A DNA stretch of 44,923 nt from an uncultured Bacteroidales bacterium (lineage in GTDB: Bacteria; Bacteroidota; Bacteroidia; Bacteroidales; UBA932), in assembly GCA_946187865.1 (NCBI GenBank), contig CAMHST010000019.1, positions 1-44,923 on the forward strand. The letters run 5' to 3'. Under the pieces are notes generated by a model. It was not told where the DNA came from and did not search any database. It was given only the letters and a program-made list of their open reading frames with translations. Positions 1 through 7,565 of the stretch are shown piece after piece. The translations under genes were made by a program, and so were the position numbers. The first letter of the stretch is position 1, and each line of letters begins with the position of its first letter.

Positions 1-727
1 CCTGGGCTATCCGCCCCTCGTGACCCCGTTCAGCCAGTATGTGAAGAACACAGCCCTGATGAACCTGTTCAATATGCTCAACGACAAGCCCCGCTGGACC
101 ACCATCGACAAGGATACCTGGGGCATGATCCTAGGCAACATGGGCAAACTCCCCGGAGAGCTCGCCCCCGAGATCGTGGCCCTGGCCAAGGAAAAAGGCC
201 TGGAGTTCAGCACCGGCAACCCGCAGGACAACTATCCGGACGAACTGCCCAAGTTCCGCAAGATGATGGACGAGGAAGGCTGGGACTACGGCGAGGACGA
301 CGAGGAACTCTTCGAGCTGGCCATGCATGAGCGCCAGTACAGGGATTACCGCAGCGGTATCGCCAAGGAACGCTTCAACAAGGACCTGGCAGAGATGAAA
401 GCCAAGGCCGGCGCCCCCATCGTGGTGGAACGTCCCGTGGTGGAGATGCCCAAGTTCAAGATCGAGGACTACGTGGAGCGTTATCCCAAGGCCACGCCCG
501 TGCAGTGCCCCGTCAAGGGCCAGCTCCTGTGGGAAGTGGATGTGGACGACACCTCCAAGGCTCCCGTGGTGGGCAAGAAGGTGAAAGCCGGCGAGGTGGT
601 GGGCCATGTCCAGACCTTCTACGGCCTGGAAGACATTGTCGCCGCCGTGGACGGTCTCCTGGTTGCCGTACTGGGCAAGCAGGGAGACCAGGTTGCCAAA
701 GGGGAGATTATCGCATTCGTGCAATAA
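1..727 (+). CDS. Oxaloacetate decarboxylase alpha / pyruvate carboxylase subunit B-like protein, C-terminal part (5' truncated)
   Basis: Open from the window edge in frame 2 (241 residues visible). The first residues LGYPPLVTPFSQYVKN match the end of the carboxyltransferase barrel region of the OadA/PycB family. A charged linker follows, then a C-terminal biotinyl/lipoyl-type barrel at about nt 500-724 ending KGEIIAFVQ. Where family members have AMKM around the biotinylated lysine, this protein reads QTFYG: the codon at 620-622 is TAC (Tyr). It therefore cannot carry biotin at the usual place and, if active, would need a separate biotin carrier subunit. From memory, Bacteroidota homologues show a similar YYG-type sequence, so this is probably a lineage feature rather than decay. 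The reaction (carboxyl transfer between biotin and pyruvate/oxaloacetate) is inferred from family. The stop codon lies inside the direct repeat at 721-809. Confidence 0.8.
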   Translation, partial: LGYPPLVTPFSQYVKNTALMNLFNMLNDKPRWTTIDKDTWGMILGNMGKLPGELAPEIVALAKEKGLEFSTGNPQDNYPDELPKFRKMMDEEGWDYGEDDEELFELAMHERQYRDYRSGIAKERFNKDLAEMKAKAGAPIVVERPVVEMPKFKIEDYVERYPKATPVQCPVKGQLLWEVDVDDTSKAPVVGKKVKAGEVVGHVQTFYGLEDIVAAVDGLLVAVLGKQGDQVAKGEIIAFVQ

Positions 728-809
728 GAAAAAACGCCCCATCTTAAAAAACAGAAAAATCTTCGTAAGAAACCGCACAATCTTTCAACCGATTGTGCGG
801 TTTTCCGTT
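721..809. repeat. Left copy of the 83-bp perfect direct repeat (89 bp with one mismatch)
   Basis: Positions 721-803 are identical to 7448-7530. After one mismatch (804 versus 7531) five more bases agree. The repeat begins with GCAATAA, so it supplies the last codon (CAA, Gln) and stop codon of the gene on its left, and it contains a complete terminator-like hairpin. The right copy plays the same role for the response regulator gene. The segment between the copies holds hicAB, fimbrillin-like genes and a two-component system. Confidence 0.95.
771..806 (+). terminator. Hairpin terminator inside the left direct repeat
   Basis: A perfect 12-bp stem, AACCGCACAATC (771-782) with GATTGTGCGGTT (791-802), has an 8-nt loop TTTCAACC and is followed by a short T-rich stretch. 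It lies 44 nt after the stop codon of the decarboxylase-like gene and upstream of the hicA promoter. The A-rich left flank means it could also act on the other strand. Confidence 0.75.
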
Positions 810-852
810 ATCTCGCTCTATTTTCGTATCAATTTGCAAGCAACATGTGAGC

Positions 853-872
853 ATATCACATAAATGTGCTAT
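853..872. promoter_or_regulatory. Candidate HicB operator palindrome overlapping the hicA promoter
   Basis: A perfect palindrome CACATAAATGTG (857-868) extends with one mismatch per arm to ATAtCACATa/aATGTGcTAT (853-872). It touches the -7 element at 870-877. HicB antitoxins with a helix-turn-helix usually autorepress hicAB through such a site; the assignment here is inferred from position and symmetry. Confidence 0.6.
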
Positions 873-877
873 ATTTG
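870..877 (+). promoter_or_regulatory. -7 promoter element TATATTTG of hicAB
   Basis: Matches the Bacteroidota -7 consensus TAnnTTTG and sits 15 nt before the hicA start codon, partly covered by the palindrome at 853-872. Confidence 0.65.
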
Positions 878-892
878 TAAACGAATGAGATA

Positions 893-1075
893 ATGAAGTG
901 GAGTGAACTAATCAGGCTGGCCGAGCAGCATGGGTGGAGACTGCACCGGCATGGAAAAAAACACGACATCTACACCAAAGAAGGAAGAACGGACCAGATG
1001 CAGGTAGGAAGACATGAATCTGAAGAAATAAAGCCGGGACTGATGAATAAACTGCTGAAACAGATAGAAGACTAG
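893..1075 (+). CDS. hicA: HicA-type mRNA interferase toxin
   Basis: A 60-residue protein of typical HicA size (YcfA-like, double-stranded RNA-binding fold). It opens MKWSELIRLAEQHGW, and the conserved histidine of the family corresponds to H24 in GKKHDIY, so the toxin looks intact. HicA toxins cleave mRNA and block translation until neutralised by HicB. The hicB start lies 5 nt downstream, as expected for a toxin-antitoxin operon. The region is more AT-rich than the chromosome around it, consistent with acquisition. It is the first gene inside the direct-repeat-bounded cassette. Confidence 0.88.
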   Translation: MKWSELIRLAEQHGWRLHRHGKKHDIYTKEGRTDQMQVGRHESEEIKPGLMNKLLKQIED

Positions 1076-1080
1076 CAACT

Positions 1081-1482
1081 ATGACAGCAAACGTATTGAT
1101 AGAAAAGGACGAAAACGGCTACAGCGCCGTCATCACCAATTTTAAATCTACCATCTGGGGATCCGGAAACTCTGTTAAGGAAGCCCTGGCTGATCTGATG
1201 AATTCCATCAAAGAAATGTCGAATATATACAAAGAAGAAGGTCGCCAGTCCCCTGACGACCTGGAAAACTTGACTTTTGATTATCAATATGACATATCGG
1301 CCTTGTTCAACGCTTTCTCATTTCTGAACGTATCCCGCTTTGCCGAGAGGGTGGGTATATCCCCCAGCCTGATGCGCCATTACAAAGCCGGCGACACATA
1401 CATTTCCGCTGCGCAGGCGAAAAAGATCGAGGCCGGCTTGCACCAGATTGCCAGGGAGCTGGAAGCTGTCTCCTTGCTGTAA
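1081..1482 (+). CDS. hicB: HicB-type antitoxin with C-terminal helix-turn-helix
   Basis: A 133-residue protein. Residues 1-50 (MTANVLIEKDENGYSAVITNF...) form the HicB partial RNase H-like fold that binds and blocks HicA. Residues about 80-130 (FAERVGISPSLMRHYKAGDTYIS) resemble an XRE-type helix-turn-helix. That DNA-binding half would repress the operon, probably at the palindrome at 853-872. The gene ends 1 nt before the stop codon of the convergent lipoprotein gene at 1484, leaving no room for a dedicated terminator. Confidence 0.87.
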   Translation: MTANVLIEKDENGYSAVITNFKSTIWGSGNSVKEALADLMNSIKEMSNIYKEEGRQSPDDLENLTFDYQYDISALFNAFSFLNVSRFAERVGISPSLMRHYKAGDTYISAAQAKKIEAGLHQIARELEAVSLL

Positions 1483-1483
1483 A

Positions 1484-2260
1484 CTACAACGCTGTCAGGA
1501 CAAGCCCCTCGGAACAGTAAAACTTGCCTTCCACCAGAGTAATGCTGGCTTTGGAAGTGGAATAGGTGGTGGGATAGGTCCTGGCCGTGATAGTTACGGG
1601 CGAATCGTATTGCGGATATAAAGAGACATAGATGGCATCCGGATATGGATACCACGGTTCTACCGTATACTCGTCATAAGGGCCGAAACTGATAACAAGC
1701 TGGTTTATCTTGTTGGTAATGTCGGTCGTCCCGTCGGTGAAAGAGAGTTTCCAGATGCAGTTATCGGCCCCCATGGTAACTCCGGCGGGAATAGTCACGG
1801 AACTACCTGAAACAGAGAGCGTTCCGTTTCCATAAACCGCCATAAAATTCTCATTGATATCCGCCAGCGTTCCTCTCTGAACCTCTTCCTGCAATCCTTT
1901 TCCTTCTTTCCAATGTTTATAAGGGAAACCGAACAAGACACTGCCGCCATCCTTGGGGTCTGTCAGTTCTACGGAAACGGTGGCATTGCCACTTCCGTCC
2001 ACGGCCGTCACGATGCCTCTGGCTTCGGAATTGGAATGAATGTCTTCATAAGATACCCAGATATAGTCTCCTACTTCCCAAGTTGTAGCGATTCCGGTGC
2101 CTGTATCGGCTATAATGCTGCGTGTGAGCAGACCTTCCTGGGGAGAAAGTGTGGCTGTAAGGGTGAATACGGTTTTTTCCTGTAATTTGGAGCAGGAACC
2201 TGCCACGGCTGCAACCATAAGCAGGGCGGCCATTTTCAGATATGTCTTCTTCGTTTTCAT
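1484..2260 (-). CDS. Fimbrillin-like lipoprotein (258 aa)
   Basis: Begins MKTKKTYLKMAALLMVAAVAGSCSKL: a type II signal peptide with lipobox ending at C23, so a lipid-anchored exported protein. The mature part is beta-rich. Features such as TTWEVGDYIWVSYE early on and the C-terminal strand EGKFYCSEGLVL resemble the Mfa-like/FimB fimbrillin family of Bacteroidales, whose members form or anchor short surface pili. The purine-rich AAGGAAAG precedes the ATG. It follows the other fimbrillin-like gene by 12 nt and is probably co-transcribed with it. At 258 residues it is short for a pilus stalk subunit, so a minor or tip/anchor subunit is possible. The family call is by pattern, not alignment. Confidence 0.7.
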   Translation of the reverse strand: MKTKKTYLKMAALLMVAAVAGSCSKLQEKTVFTLTATLSPQEGLLTRSIIADTGTGIATTWEVGDYIWVSYEDIHSNSEARGIVTAVDGSGNATVSVELTDPKDGGSVLFGFPYKHWKEGKGLQEEVQRGTLADINENFMAVYGNGTLSVSGSSVTIPAGVTMGADNCIWKLSFTDGTTDITNKINQLVISFGPYDEYTVEPWYPYPDAIYVSLYPQYDSPVTITARTYPTTYSTSKASITLVEGKFYCSEGLVLTAL

Positions 2261-2272
2261 CTTTCCTTGTGC

Positions 2273-3772
2273 TTAGCTGTTAAAGGGATCGCCGGCATTG
2301 GGGAAGGTGGGTATGCCGGGTATTGAAGTTCCGGAATTCGCTGCAACCACATAGGTCCAGGTACTGGTACCGTCACCGTTGTCCACACCGGAGACACTGA
2401 GCGAATAGCCGGAAGCAGCGTGTACATTGAGCGGTACTCCGACACTGGGAGTTCCTGCGCCATCAGCTGTCATAATTCCCTGAGTTCCAATTGAATTGGT
2501 TACATGATCAATAATCAGGGTTCCATTTCCTTTGAAAACCACCTCCCCATACATCTTGTCCACCAGAATGGCAGGATGCTCTGCAGAGCCCCAAATTTTG
2601 GTCTGTCCATCCAGGACAAGGGTTAGCGGGCCACGGTGAAGGTGTTCTATAAACGCTGTTTGAGTAGTGGTGAAGCCCTGCGGCATACCGTACGAAGTTC
2701 CGGAAAAACGTACAGTGGCCCCTTCGGGTTCCAATGCACTGTCTTTCCACCGGAAACGACACTGGTCGCCATCTCCACTGATAGTGATATCCAGGCCAGG
2801 ATTCTCATAATAATAATAGTTGTCGGAAAACAACTTGTATAAACCAGTTGAAATCTGAGTGGGTTCTACGGGACTCGCGCTTCCTGTAAGGGTGACTTCC
2901 GGCTTGGGGAGCGGTATCATTGCAATGGTGGGAGTATAAAACTTCCCATTCGTGATTTTGCCGTCCGTCATTTTGCTCATGTCGTAGACGATTTTATTTA
3001 CATCATCCAGAATAGCAAATGCCATCCAATCTGTCTCAGGACTCACAGAAGGGGCCTCATAACAAAGCGACAACCAGACGGGGTCGGTGGAATTACTGCG
3101 GAAGACCTCTCTGGGGATCTTTCCATCGGCCATTTCACCATAATACTCCCGCGTACCGTCCGGGCTGTCCTTGAATACTAGATTTCCCATGACCGTTTTG
3201 ATCCAAAGATACTGGATGGGAATGGGATTGCCCGTATCCGCATCGACGAAACTGAAACGGAAAATGCTGTAGGGATTGGTGAAGGCTGCATCCTCCAGCG
3301 TGAGGGTATGGTTCACGGCATCCACGGCCGTGACATTGACTGCAGCCACGCCGAAATCCCGGAGGTGCTCAAACGTCCCATCCTGCTCTTCATAGTCGAA
3401 AATCCCATTTCCGAAGGAGGAATAGGGACAATAACGCAGTTCCAGCGCATCCCCGACGGAATAGCTCCCCGTGAGGGATCCGACCAGGTTCACGGAAGAA
3501 CCCTCCGCATCCGGAGTCAGTAAACCGGCGTCCAGGGCTCCCTTCGTCTTATTATAGACATAGACCTTGTCCGTAGCGGAAAAAGATGTGAGCACCTTTT
3601 TCCCAGGCTCGTCATAGGTAAGGGCCTTGGTGGCTTCACCGCCCTTGCTGGCAGGGACGCAGACAGACCAGTTCCCCTCCCCTTCCGGAGAAACAGTTTC
3701 CACCTGCTTATCGCAGGAAAACACAGACAGCAGGACGAACCCTGCAAGAACAGGAAAACAATATTTATTCAT
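2273..3772 (-). CDS. Fimbrillin-like lipoprotein (499 aa)
   Basis: The ATG at 3772 is preferred because AGGAGGT stands about 7 nt upstream, whereas a start nine codons earlier has no such signal. The N-terminus MNKYCFPVLAGFVLLSVFSC is a lipoprotein signal with the lipidated cysteine at residue 20. The mature protein has motifs common in Bacteroidales fimbrillin-type proteins: KVLTSFSATDKVYVYN, a middle TLTLEDAAFTNPYSIFRF, and a C-terminal GDGTSTWTYVVA strand. It probably forms or decorates a surface fibre together with the product of the gene at 1484. A 45-residue ORF ends 11 nt upstream, and the histidine kinase gene is transcribed away from it. Confidence 0.7.
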   Translation of the reverse strand: MNKYCFPVLAGFVLLSVFSCDKQVETVSPEGEGNWSVCVPASKGGEATKALTYDEPGKKVLTSFSATDKVYVYNKTKGALDAGLLTPDAEGSSVNLVGSLTGSYSVGDALELRYCPYSSFGNGIFDYEEQDGTFEHLRDFGVAAVNVTAVDAVNHTLTLEDAAFTNPYSIFRFSFVDADTGNPIPIQYLWIKTVMGNLVFKDSPDGTREYYGEMADGKIPREVFRSNSTDPVWLSLCYEAPSVSPETDWMAFAILDDVNKIVYDMSKMTDGKITNGKFYTPTIAMIPLPKPEVTLTGSASPVEPTQISTGLYKLFSDNYYYYENPGLDITISGDGDQCRFRWKDSALEPEGATVRFSGTSYGMPQGFTTTQTAFIEHLHRGPLTLVLDGQTKIWGSAEHPAILVDKMYGEVVFKGNGTLIIDHVTNSIGTQGIMTADGAGTPSVGVPLNVHAASGYSLSVSGVDNGDGTSTWTYVVAANSGTSIPGIPTFPNAGDPFNS

Positions 3773-3783
3773 ATACGCACCTC

Positions 3784-3921
3784 CTACCATGGCATCCATT
3801 CAAAATTATCACGGAATCCGCTGAGCGGATCCGCCTGCTGGGAAACAGCCTGAAGAACCTCCGTATCCATTTCGACACTGAAGGTCTCCGGTCTTTCATA
3901 CGGCATTTTTCTTTTGTCCAT
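3784..3921 (-). CDS. Short leader-like ORF upstream of the fimbrillin genes (45 aa)
   Basis: An open frame running ATG (3921) to TAG (3784-3786). It encodes a 45-residue acidic/aromatic peptide that starts MDKRKMPYERPETFSVEMD and ends FRDNFEWMPW. A second in-frame start exists at 3906. It lies directly before the fimbrillin operon on the same strand. Short peptides with a YxxP start and an aromatic, acidic end are often seen next to Bacteroidales fimbrillin-like loci; that similarity is from memory. It has no signal peptide. Its role is unknown: leader peptide, translational coupling device or small secreted peptide are all possible. Confidence 0.5.
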   Translation of the reverse strand: MDKRKMPYERPETFSVEMDTEVLQAVSQQADPLSGFRDNFEWMPW

Positions 3922-4113
3922 AAGCAAGCTTCTTTATCATTTTGCGTAAATCTATGAATTCCGGGCGAAATGAAGAAAGGAAGCCACCCGCCTTTTGACG
4001 AACCGGCCCTTCCAGATGACGAACGGGCCTTTTCGCGGGGCGAAAGAAAAAAACTGCTGAGGCAAAACAAAATACGGTGGTAGAACAGGACAAAATCCCT
4101 ATATTTGCCAGTG
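3922..4113. other. Divergent intergenic region between the fimbrillin operon and the kinase gene
   Basis: 192 bp holding the kinase promoter (-7 element at 4100-4107). A weak minus-strand candidate, TAGATTTA (complement of 3947-3954), could serve the short ORF and lipoproteins. No hairpin or gene was seen otherwise. A LytTR regulator usually binds direct repeats, and the partner regulator here would be expected to act in this interval, but I could not pick out a convincing repeat pair. Confidence 0.5.
4100..4107 (+). promoter_or_regulatory. -7 promoter element TATATTTG of the kinase/regulator operon
   Basis: Consensus TAnnTTTG only 6 nt before the chosen ATG at 4114, implying a leaderless or near-leaderless mRNA. 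This argues against the TTG at 4105, which lies inside the element. Confidence 0.65.
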
Positions 4114-6720
4114 ATGGACAACGTCTCCAGAATATCTTTGGCCGTACTTTACCTGACCATGTTGTGCCTTCGGGTGAATGCCTCACCCGTGGAGAGCAAC
4201 CTGAGCCACCGGCGCTTCACTACCCAGGACGGCCTGCCGCAGATGCAGACAGAAACGGTGTGGCAGGACTCCCGCGGTTATATTTACGTGGGAACGCTTT
4301 CCGGTTTTGTGCGATACGACGGGCGCACAATGACCCCGTTCCTGGGTGGGGGCCGGGAAAACATCGTGGACTTCCAGGAGATAGGTAGCCAGGTCCGGGC
4401 GCTGGGCTTTGTCAGACAATGGATCGTGCGGGGAGAAAAGGCCTGCATGAAACCCATCGACCCAGAGGGGCAGCTGCTTCTGAACAACTTCAATTCTCCG
4501 AACCTCCCACCAGGCTACGTGCTCCTGGAAGACCGCCAGGAACAAGGCCGGGGCCTCTTCCGCCTGGAGCCCGGCGGAATGGTCCGCGTACTTGACTCTC
4601 CCATGCTGGACAAAATGACCCCGGACCGGAAACTGTACCTGGATTCCCTGGGCCTTTTCATCCCCACCCAGGAAGGACTTTTCCGGGCAAACGGAGGGAG
4701 GATGCAGCAGATTGGCAGGAAAAGCGACGTATTTTCCCTCATCCGGCAGGGAAACCGGCTGGTCGCATTGGCGGCCGACGGCCTGTACACCGTTGAAGGG
4801 GACAGCCTCAAGCTGCTCTTCGGGCACACCTTCGAAGCTCCTGATTACGGCCTTTCCGTCTGCCAGACCCATCACGGACAGCTCATTATCGCCGATTCCC
4901 ACACACTCTGGCGCTATGACAGCCGGGCCAACAGGCCGATGGAGCAACTCGCTACCGGATTCAACCTGATCAAAAACCTGTTCATCGATCGATGGGACCG
5001 GCTCTGGGCGGCCACTTACCAGGGCGTCTATTGCTTTTTCCAGGGCCATATCGTGAACCATCGTCTCACCGACAGGAATGACATCGTACGCGCCGTCGCC
5101 CTGTCCGACGGGCATCTGGTGGAAGGGACGCTGAACGGAAGTGTCCTGGTGGACGGAGAACTGCTGGACAAGAAAGAAGGGAATTTCTACGTACCCGGCA
5201 CCGCGGTCGTGGACGGGAAGGTCTATATGGCCGGCAACGCAGATGTGGCCTCCGTCGGTGAAAAAGGCCTGCACTGGTTGGGACTTCCGCCGGAGAACTA
5301 CCGTTTCGTATCCAGAATGGGAGCGCTGGTGATTGTCGGCACCAGGAACAGCCTGCTGGCCTACAACCCGGAAAACGGCAACCTGGACACGCTCAGCTTG
5401 GAGATTGATCATCCATGGTGCGCTGTGGATGACGGCCAGGGACAACTTTGGGTAAGCGGCAACCCCGGGTTGTACCGCCTCACTCGCACCGAAAGGGGAG
5501 AAGCCCTGGTCTACAAAATGAAAAACACGCAGTCGGCCCAGGTCATCACCGCCTTGTCGTCGGATGGGAAGGGAAATGTCTGTTTTGCCCTCGGAGACTC
5601 CCTCTTCGTCGTTTCCCGGGGAAAAGTCTGTCCGCTCCGGGAAGTGCAACCCACCCTTTCAGGCCACGAAATCCGCAGCGTCCACCTGTCTCCGCGCGGG
5701 TATCTGGCAGTTGCGGCCATTGACGGGCTCCTGGTGGCGCGCATGGACGGAGACCTGCATGCCCGAGATGTCCACTGGTTCGATTCCGGCAACGGATTCA
5801 CTGCCATCGAGCCGCTGATGGGGCCGATGGCAGAAAGTGAAGACGGCACGCTCTGGCTGGCCGGCCTAGAAGAAGTGACCTCCTTCCGGCCGGAGAATCT
5901 CCTTTTCGACAGTCAGCAGTCCACCTTCATCCAAGCCTCTGTGCCCTGGTGGCGGCGGGGATGGGCGCTTCTGGGGTGCGTCGTCATCCTTTCGCTGCTG
6001 ATTTGGTGGGTAGCCAGAAAATCCGAACAACGCCGGAGCCGCAAGCGGATGGAGACCCTCGAACGGGAGAAGAGACAGAAAGAATTGCAACTCTCCGCCA
6101 TCCGGCTCAAGGCCATCCCCCATTTCCACGCAAATGTGCTCTCCAGCATAGAGTATTTCGTGATGAACCACTCTGCCGACGAGGCCTCCCGCTACCTGAA
6201 ACTCTACTCCGATTTCACCAATCAGACGCTGCTGGACATTGACCGGCCCGCACGGACCCTTGCCGAGGAAGTGGACTACGTGCGCACGTACCTGGAACTG
6301 GAGAAATTGCGCTTCGGAGAACGGCTGCAATACAGCATCCATGTAGATTCTGATGTCAATCCATCCCTGATGCTGCCCACCATGCTGCTACACACCTATA
6401 GCCAGAACGCCGTAAAACACGGCATCGCGTCCAAGGACGGTGCCGGGAAAATCGACATCACCGTATGCCGGCAGCCGCGGGACGGTGCCGGCGGTATCCT
6501 TGTGAGTGTGCAGGATGACGGTGTGGGAAGAGCCGAAGCAGCCCGCTCCGGCGGATATTCCACCAAGCAGGGACTCGCTATCCTTCAAAAGCAGATTGAA
6601 CTGTATAACAAGACCAACCGGTACCGGATCGTGCAGCAGGTGGCCGACCTTACCGACGGGGAAGGCCGGCCGGCAGGAACCCGCTTCACCATTTGGATTC
6701 CAGAAGACTACCGATATTGA
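4114..6720 (+). CDS. Beta-propeller sensor histidine kinase, LytS/YehU type (868 aa)
   Basis: Residues about 5-23 form a signal peptide or first membrane helix. A long extracytoplasmic region follows with two-component-propeller repeats (TTQDGLPQMQTETVWQDSRG, later YDGRTMTPF, DRLWAATYQGVYCF). A second membrane helix sits near residues 614-632 (WALLGCVVILSLLIWWV). The cytoplasmic part is a His_kinase/HATPase pair: phospho-acceptor region KAIPHFHANVLSSIEYF (about 665-682), N box SQNAVKHGI and G box DDGVGRA. The usual LytS QINPHFLFN is replaced by AIPHFHANV, which I recall as a variant in Bacteroidales. It presumably senses an envelope or extracellular signal and phosphorylates the regulator that starts 8 nt downstream. 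Confidence 0.85.
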   Translation: MDNVSRISLAVLYLTMLCLRVNASPVESNLSHRRFTTQDGLPQMQTETVWQDSRGYIYVGTLSGFVRYDGRTMTPFLGGGRENIVDFQEIGSQVRALGFVRQWIVRGEKACMKPIDPEGQLLLNNFNSPNLPPGYVLLEDRQEQGRGLFRLEPGGMVRVLDSPMLDKMTPDRKLYLDSLGLFIPTQEGLFRANGGRMQQIGRKSDVFSLIRQGNRLVALAADGLYTVEGDSLKLLFGHTFEAPDYGLSVCQTHHGQLIIADSHTLWRYDSRANRPMEQLATGFNLIKNLFIDRWDRLWAATYQGVYCFFQGHIVNHRLTDRNDIVRAVALSDGHLVEGTLNGSVLVDGELLDKKEGNFYVPGTAVVDGKVYMAGNADVASVGEKGLHWLGLPPENYRFVSRMGALVIVGTRNSLLAYNPENGNLDTLSLEIDHPWCAVDDGQGQLWVSGNPGLYRLTRTERGEALVYKMKNTQSAQVITALSSDGKGNVCFALGDSLFVVSRGKVCPLREVQPTLSGHEIRSVHLSPRGYLAVAAIDGLLVARMDGDLHARDVHWFDSGNGFTAIEPLMGPMAESEDGTLWLAGLEEVTSFRPENLLFDSQQSTFIQASVPWWRRGWALLGCVVILSLLIWWVARKSEQRRSRKRMETLEREKRQKELQLSAIRLKAIPHFHANVLSSIEYFVMNHSADEASRYLKLYSDFTNQTLLDIDRPARTLAEEVDYVRTYLELEKLRFGERLQYSIHVDSDVNPSLMLPTMLLHTYSQNAVKHGIASKDGAGKIDITVCRQPRDGAGGILVSVQDDGVGRAEAARSGGYSTKQGLAILQKQIELYNKTNRYRIVQQVADLTDGEGRPAGTRFTIWIPEDYRY

Positions 6721-6728
6721 ACAGGACC

Positions 6729-7454
6729 ATGGATAAGATCAAGACCATCGTAGTAGAAGACGAGCGTCTGCCCCGACTCTCTCTGCTCTCAAAACTGGAA
6801 GACTGGCGTGCCACTCTGGAAATAACCGATGCATGCGAGAACTACGAACAAGCCCGGGAAAGCATCCTCCGCAACCGGCCGGATCTTCTCTTCCTGGATA
6901 TTCAGCTGAACGGGAAAGATTCCCTGTCTCTGCTGGAAGAACTCGGCCGGAGCATTCCCCTGCCCCTTGTAATCTTTACCACGGCCTATTCGGACCGAAA
7001 ATACCTACTGGGAGCCATCAAATTGTCGGCAGTAGACTATCTGGTCAAGCCCATCGGCAAGGAAGAACTGTCACAAGCCATCGCCAGGGCCGTTGCAAAA
7101 ATCACCACCCTGCAGGGATCGGATCCCGGAAGGCTGTGCTTCAAGTCGGGCGACAGCCTGCTGTTCGTTCCCGCCGATGAGATTGCCGGTTTCAGGGCCG
7201 ATGGAAACTATGCCACCCTGGTCACCTTCAAGCGGGAAGAAATGATTCTGGAAAGCCTTCTTTCCCTGGAGCGGCGCCTGCCGGACTGCTTTGCAAGAGC
7301 CGACCGCCGCACGATTGTGAATATCCGGAAGGTGCATCGCCTGAACCCGCAGGAACAGACCTGCACTTTACAGGGACCGGACGGTGCACAGACTGTGATG
7401 AAACTCTCTAAAAACGGAATGGATTTCCTGCTGGGCCGCCTGCTGGAGCAATAA
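6729..7454 (+). CDS. LytR/AlgR-family response regulator (241 aa)
   Basis: Start at the ATG 8 nt after the kinase stop. Residues 1-125 are a receiver domain with acidic pair E10/D11, phospho-acceptor D57 (LLFLDIQ), switch region FTTAY and lysine in VKPI. Residues about 140-240 are a LytTR DNA-binding domain (FVPADEIAGFRADGNYATLV, ADRRTIVNIRKVHRL). It is probably the output of the propeller kinase and a regulator of the divergent fimbrillin-like operon, an inference from gene order. Its last codon and stop (CAA TAA) belong to the right direct repeat. Confidence 0.88.
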   Translation: MDKIKTIVVEDERLPRLSLLSKLEDWRATLEITDACENYEQARESILRNRPDLLFLDIQLNGKDSLSLLEELGRSIPLPLVIFTTAYSDRKYLLGAIKLSAVDYLVKPIGKEELSQAIARAVAKITTLQGSDPGRLCFKSGDSLLFVPADEIAGFRADGNYATLVTFKREEMILESLLSLERRLPDCFARADRRTIVNIRKVHRLNPQEQTCTLQGPDGAQTVMKLSKNGMDFLLGRLLEQ

Positions 7455-7536
7455 GAAAAAACGCCCCATCTTAAAAAACAGAAAAATCTTCGTAAGAAAC
7501 CGCACAATCTTTCAACCGATTGTGCGGTTTCCCGTT
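7448..7536. repeat. Right copy of the 83-bp perfect direct repeat
   Basis: 7448-7530 is identical to 721-803. It ends just before the radC promoter, so collapsing the two copies would place the decarboxylase-like gene plus one terminator directly upstream of radC. This is what an excised cassette would leave behind. Confidence 0.95.
7498..7533 (+). terminator. Hairpin terminator inside the right direct repeat
   Basis: Same 12-bp stem (7498-7509 with 7518-7529) and TTTCAACC loop as the left copy, here ending the kinase/regulator operon. Confidence 0.75.
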
Positions 7537-7545
7537 TTTGCGGCT

Positions 7546-7553
7546 TATCTTTG
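7546..7553 (+). promoter_or_regulatory. -7 promoter element TATCTTTG of radC
   Basis: Consensus TAnnTTTG 12 nt before the ATG at 7566 and 10 nt after the direct repeat. The possible TTG start at 7551 lies within this element and is rejected. Confidence 0.6.
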
Positions 7554-7565
7554 GACCGGACCGAA

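Noticed and set aside
3765..4121. A 118-codon minus-strand frame overlapping the fimbrillin upstream region
   Set aside because: Basic, low-plausibility sequence overlapping the kinase promoter and the better-supported 45-residue ORF.
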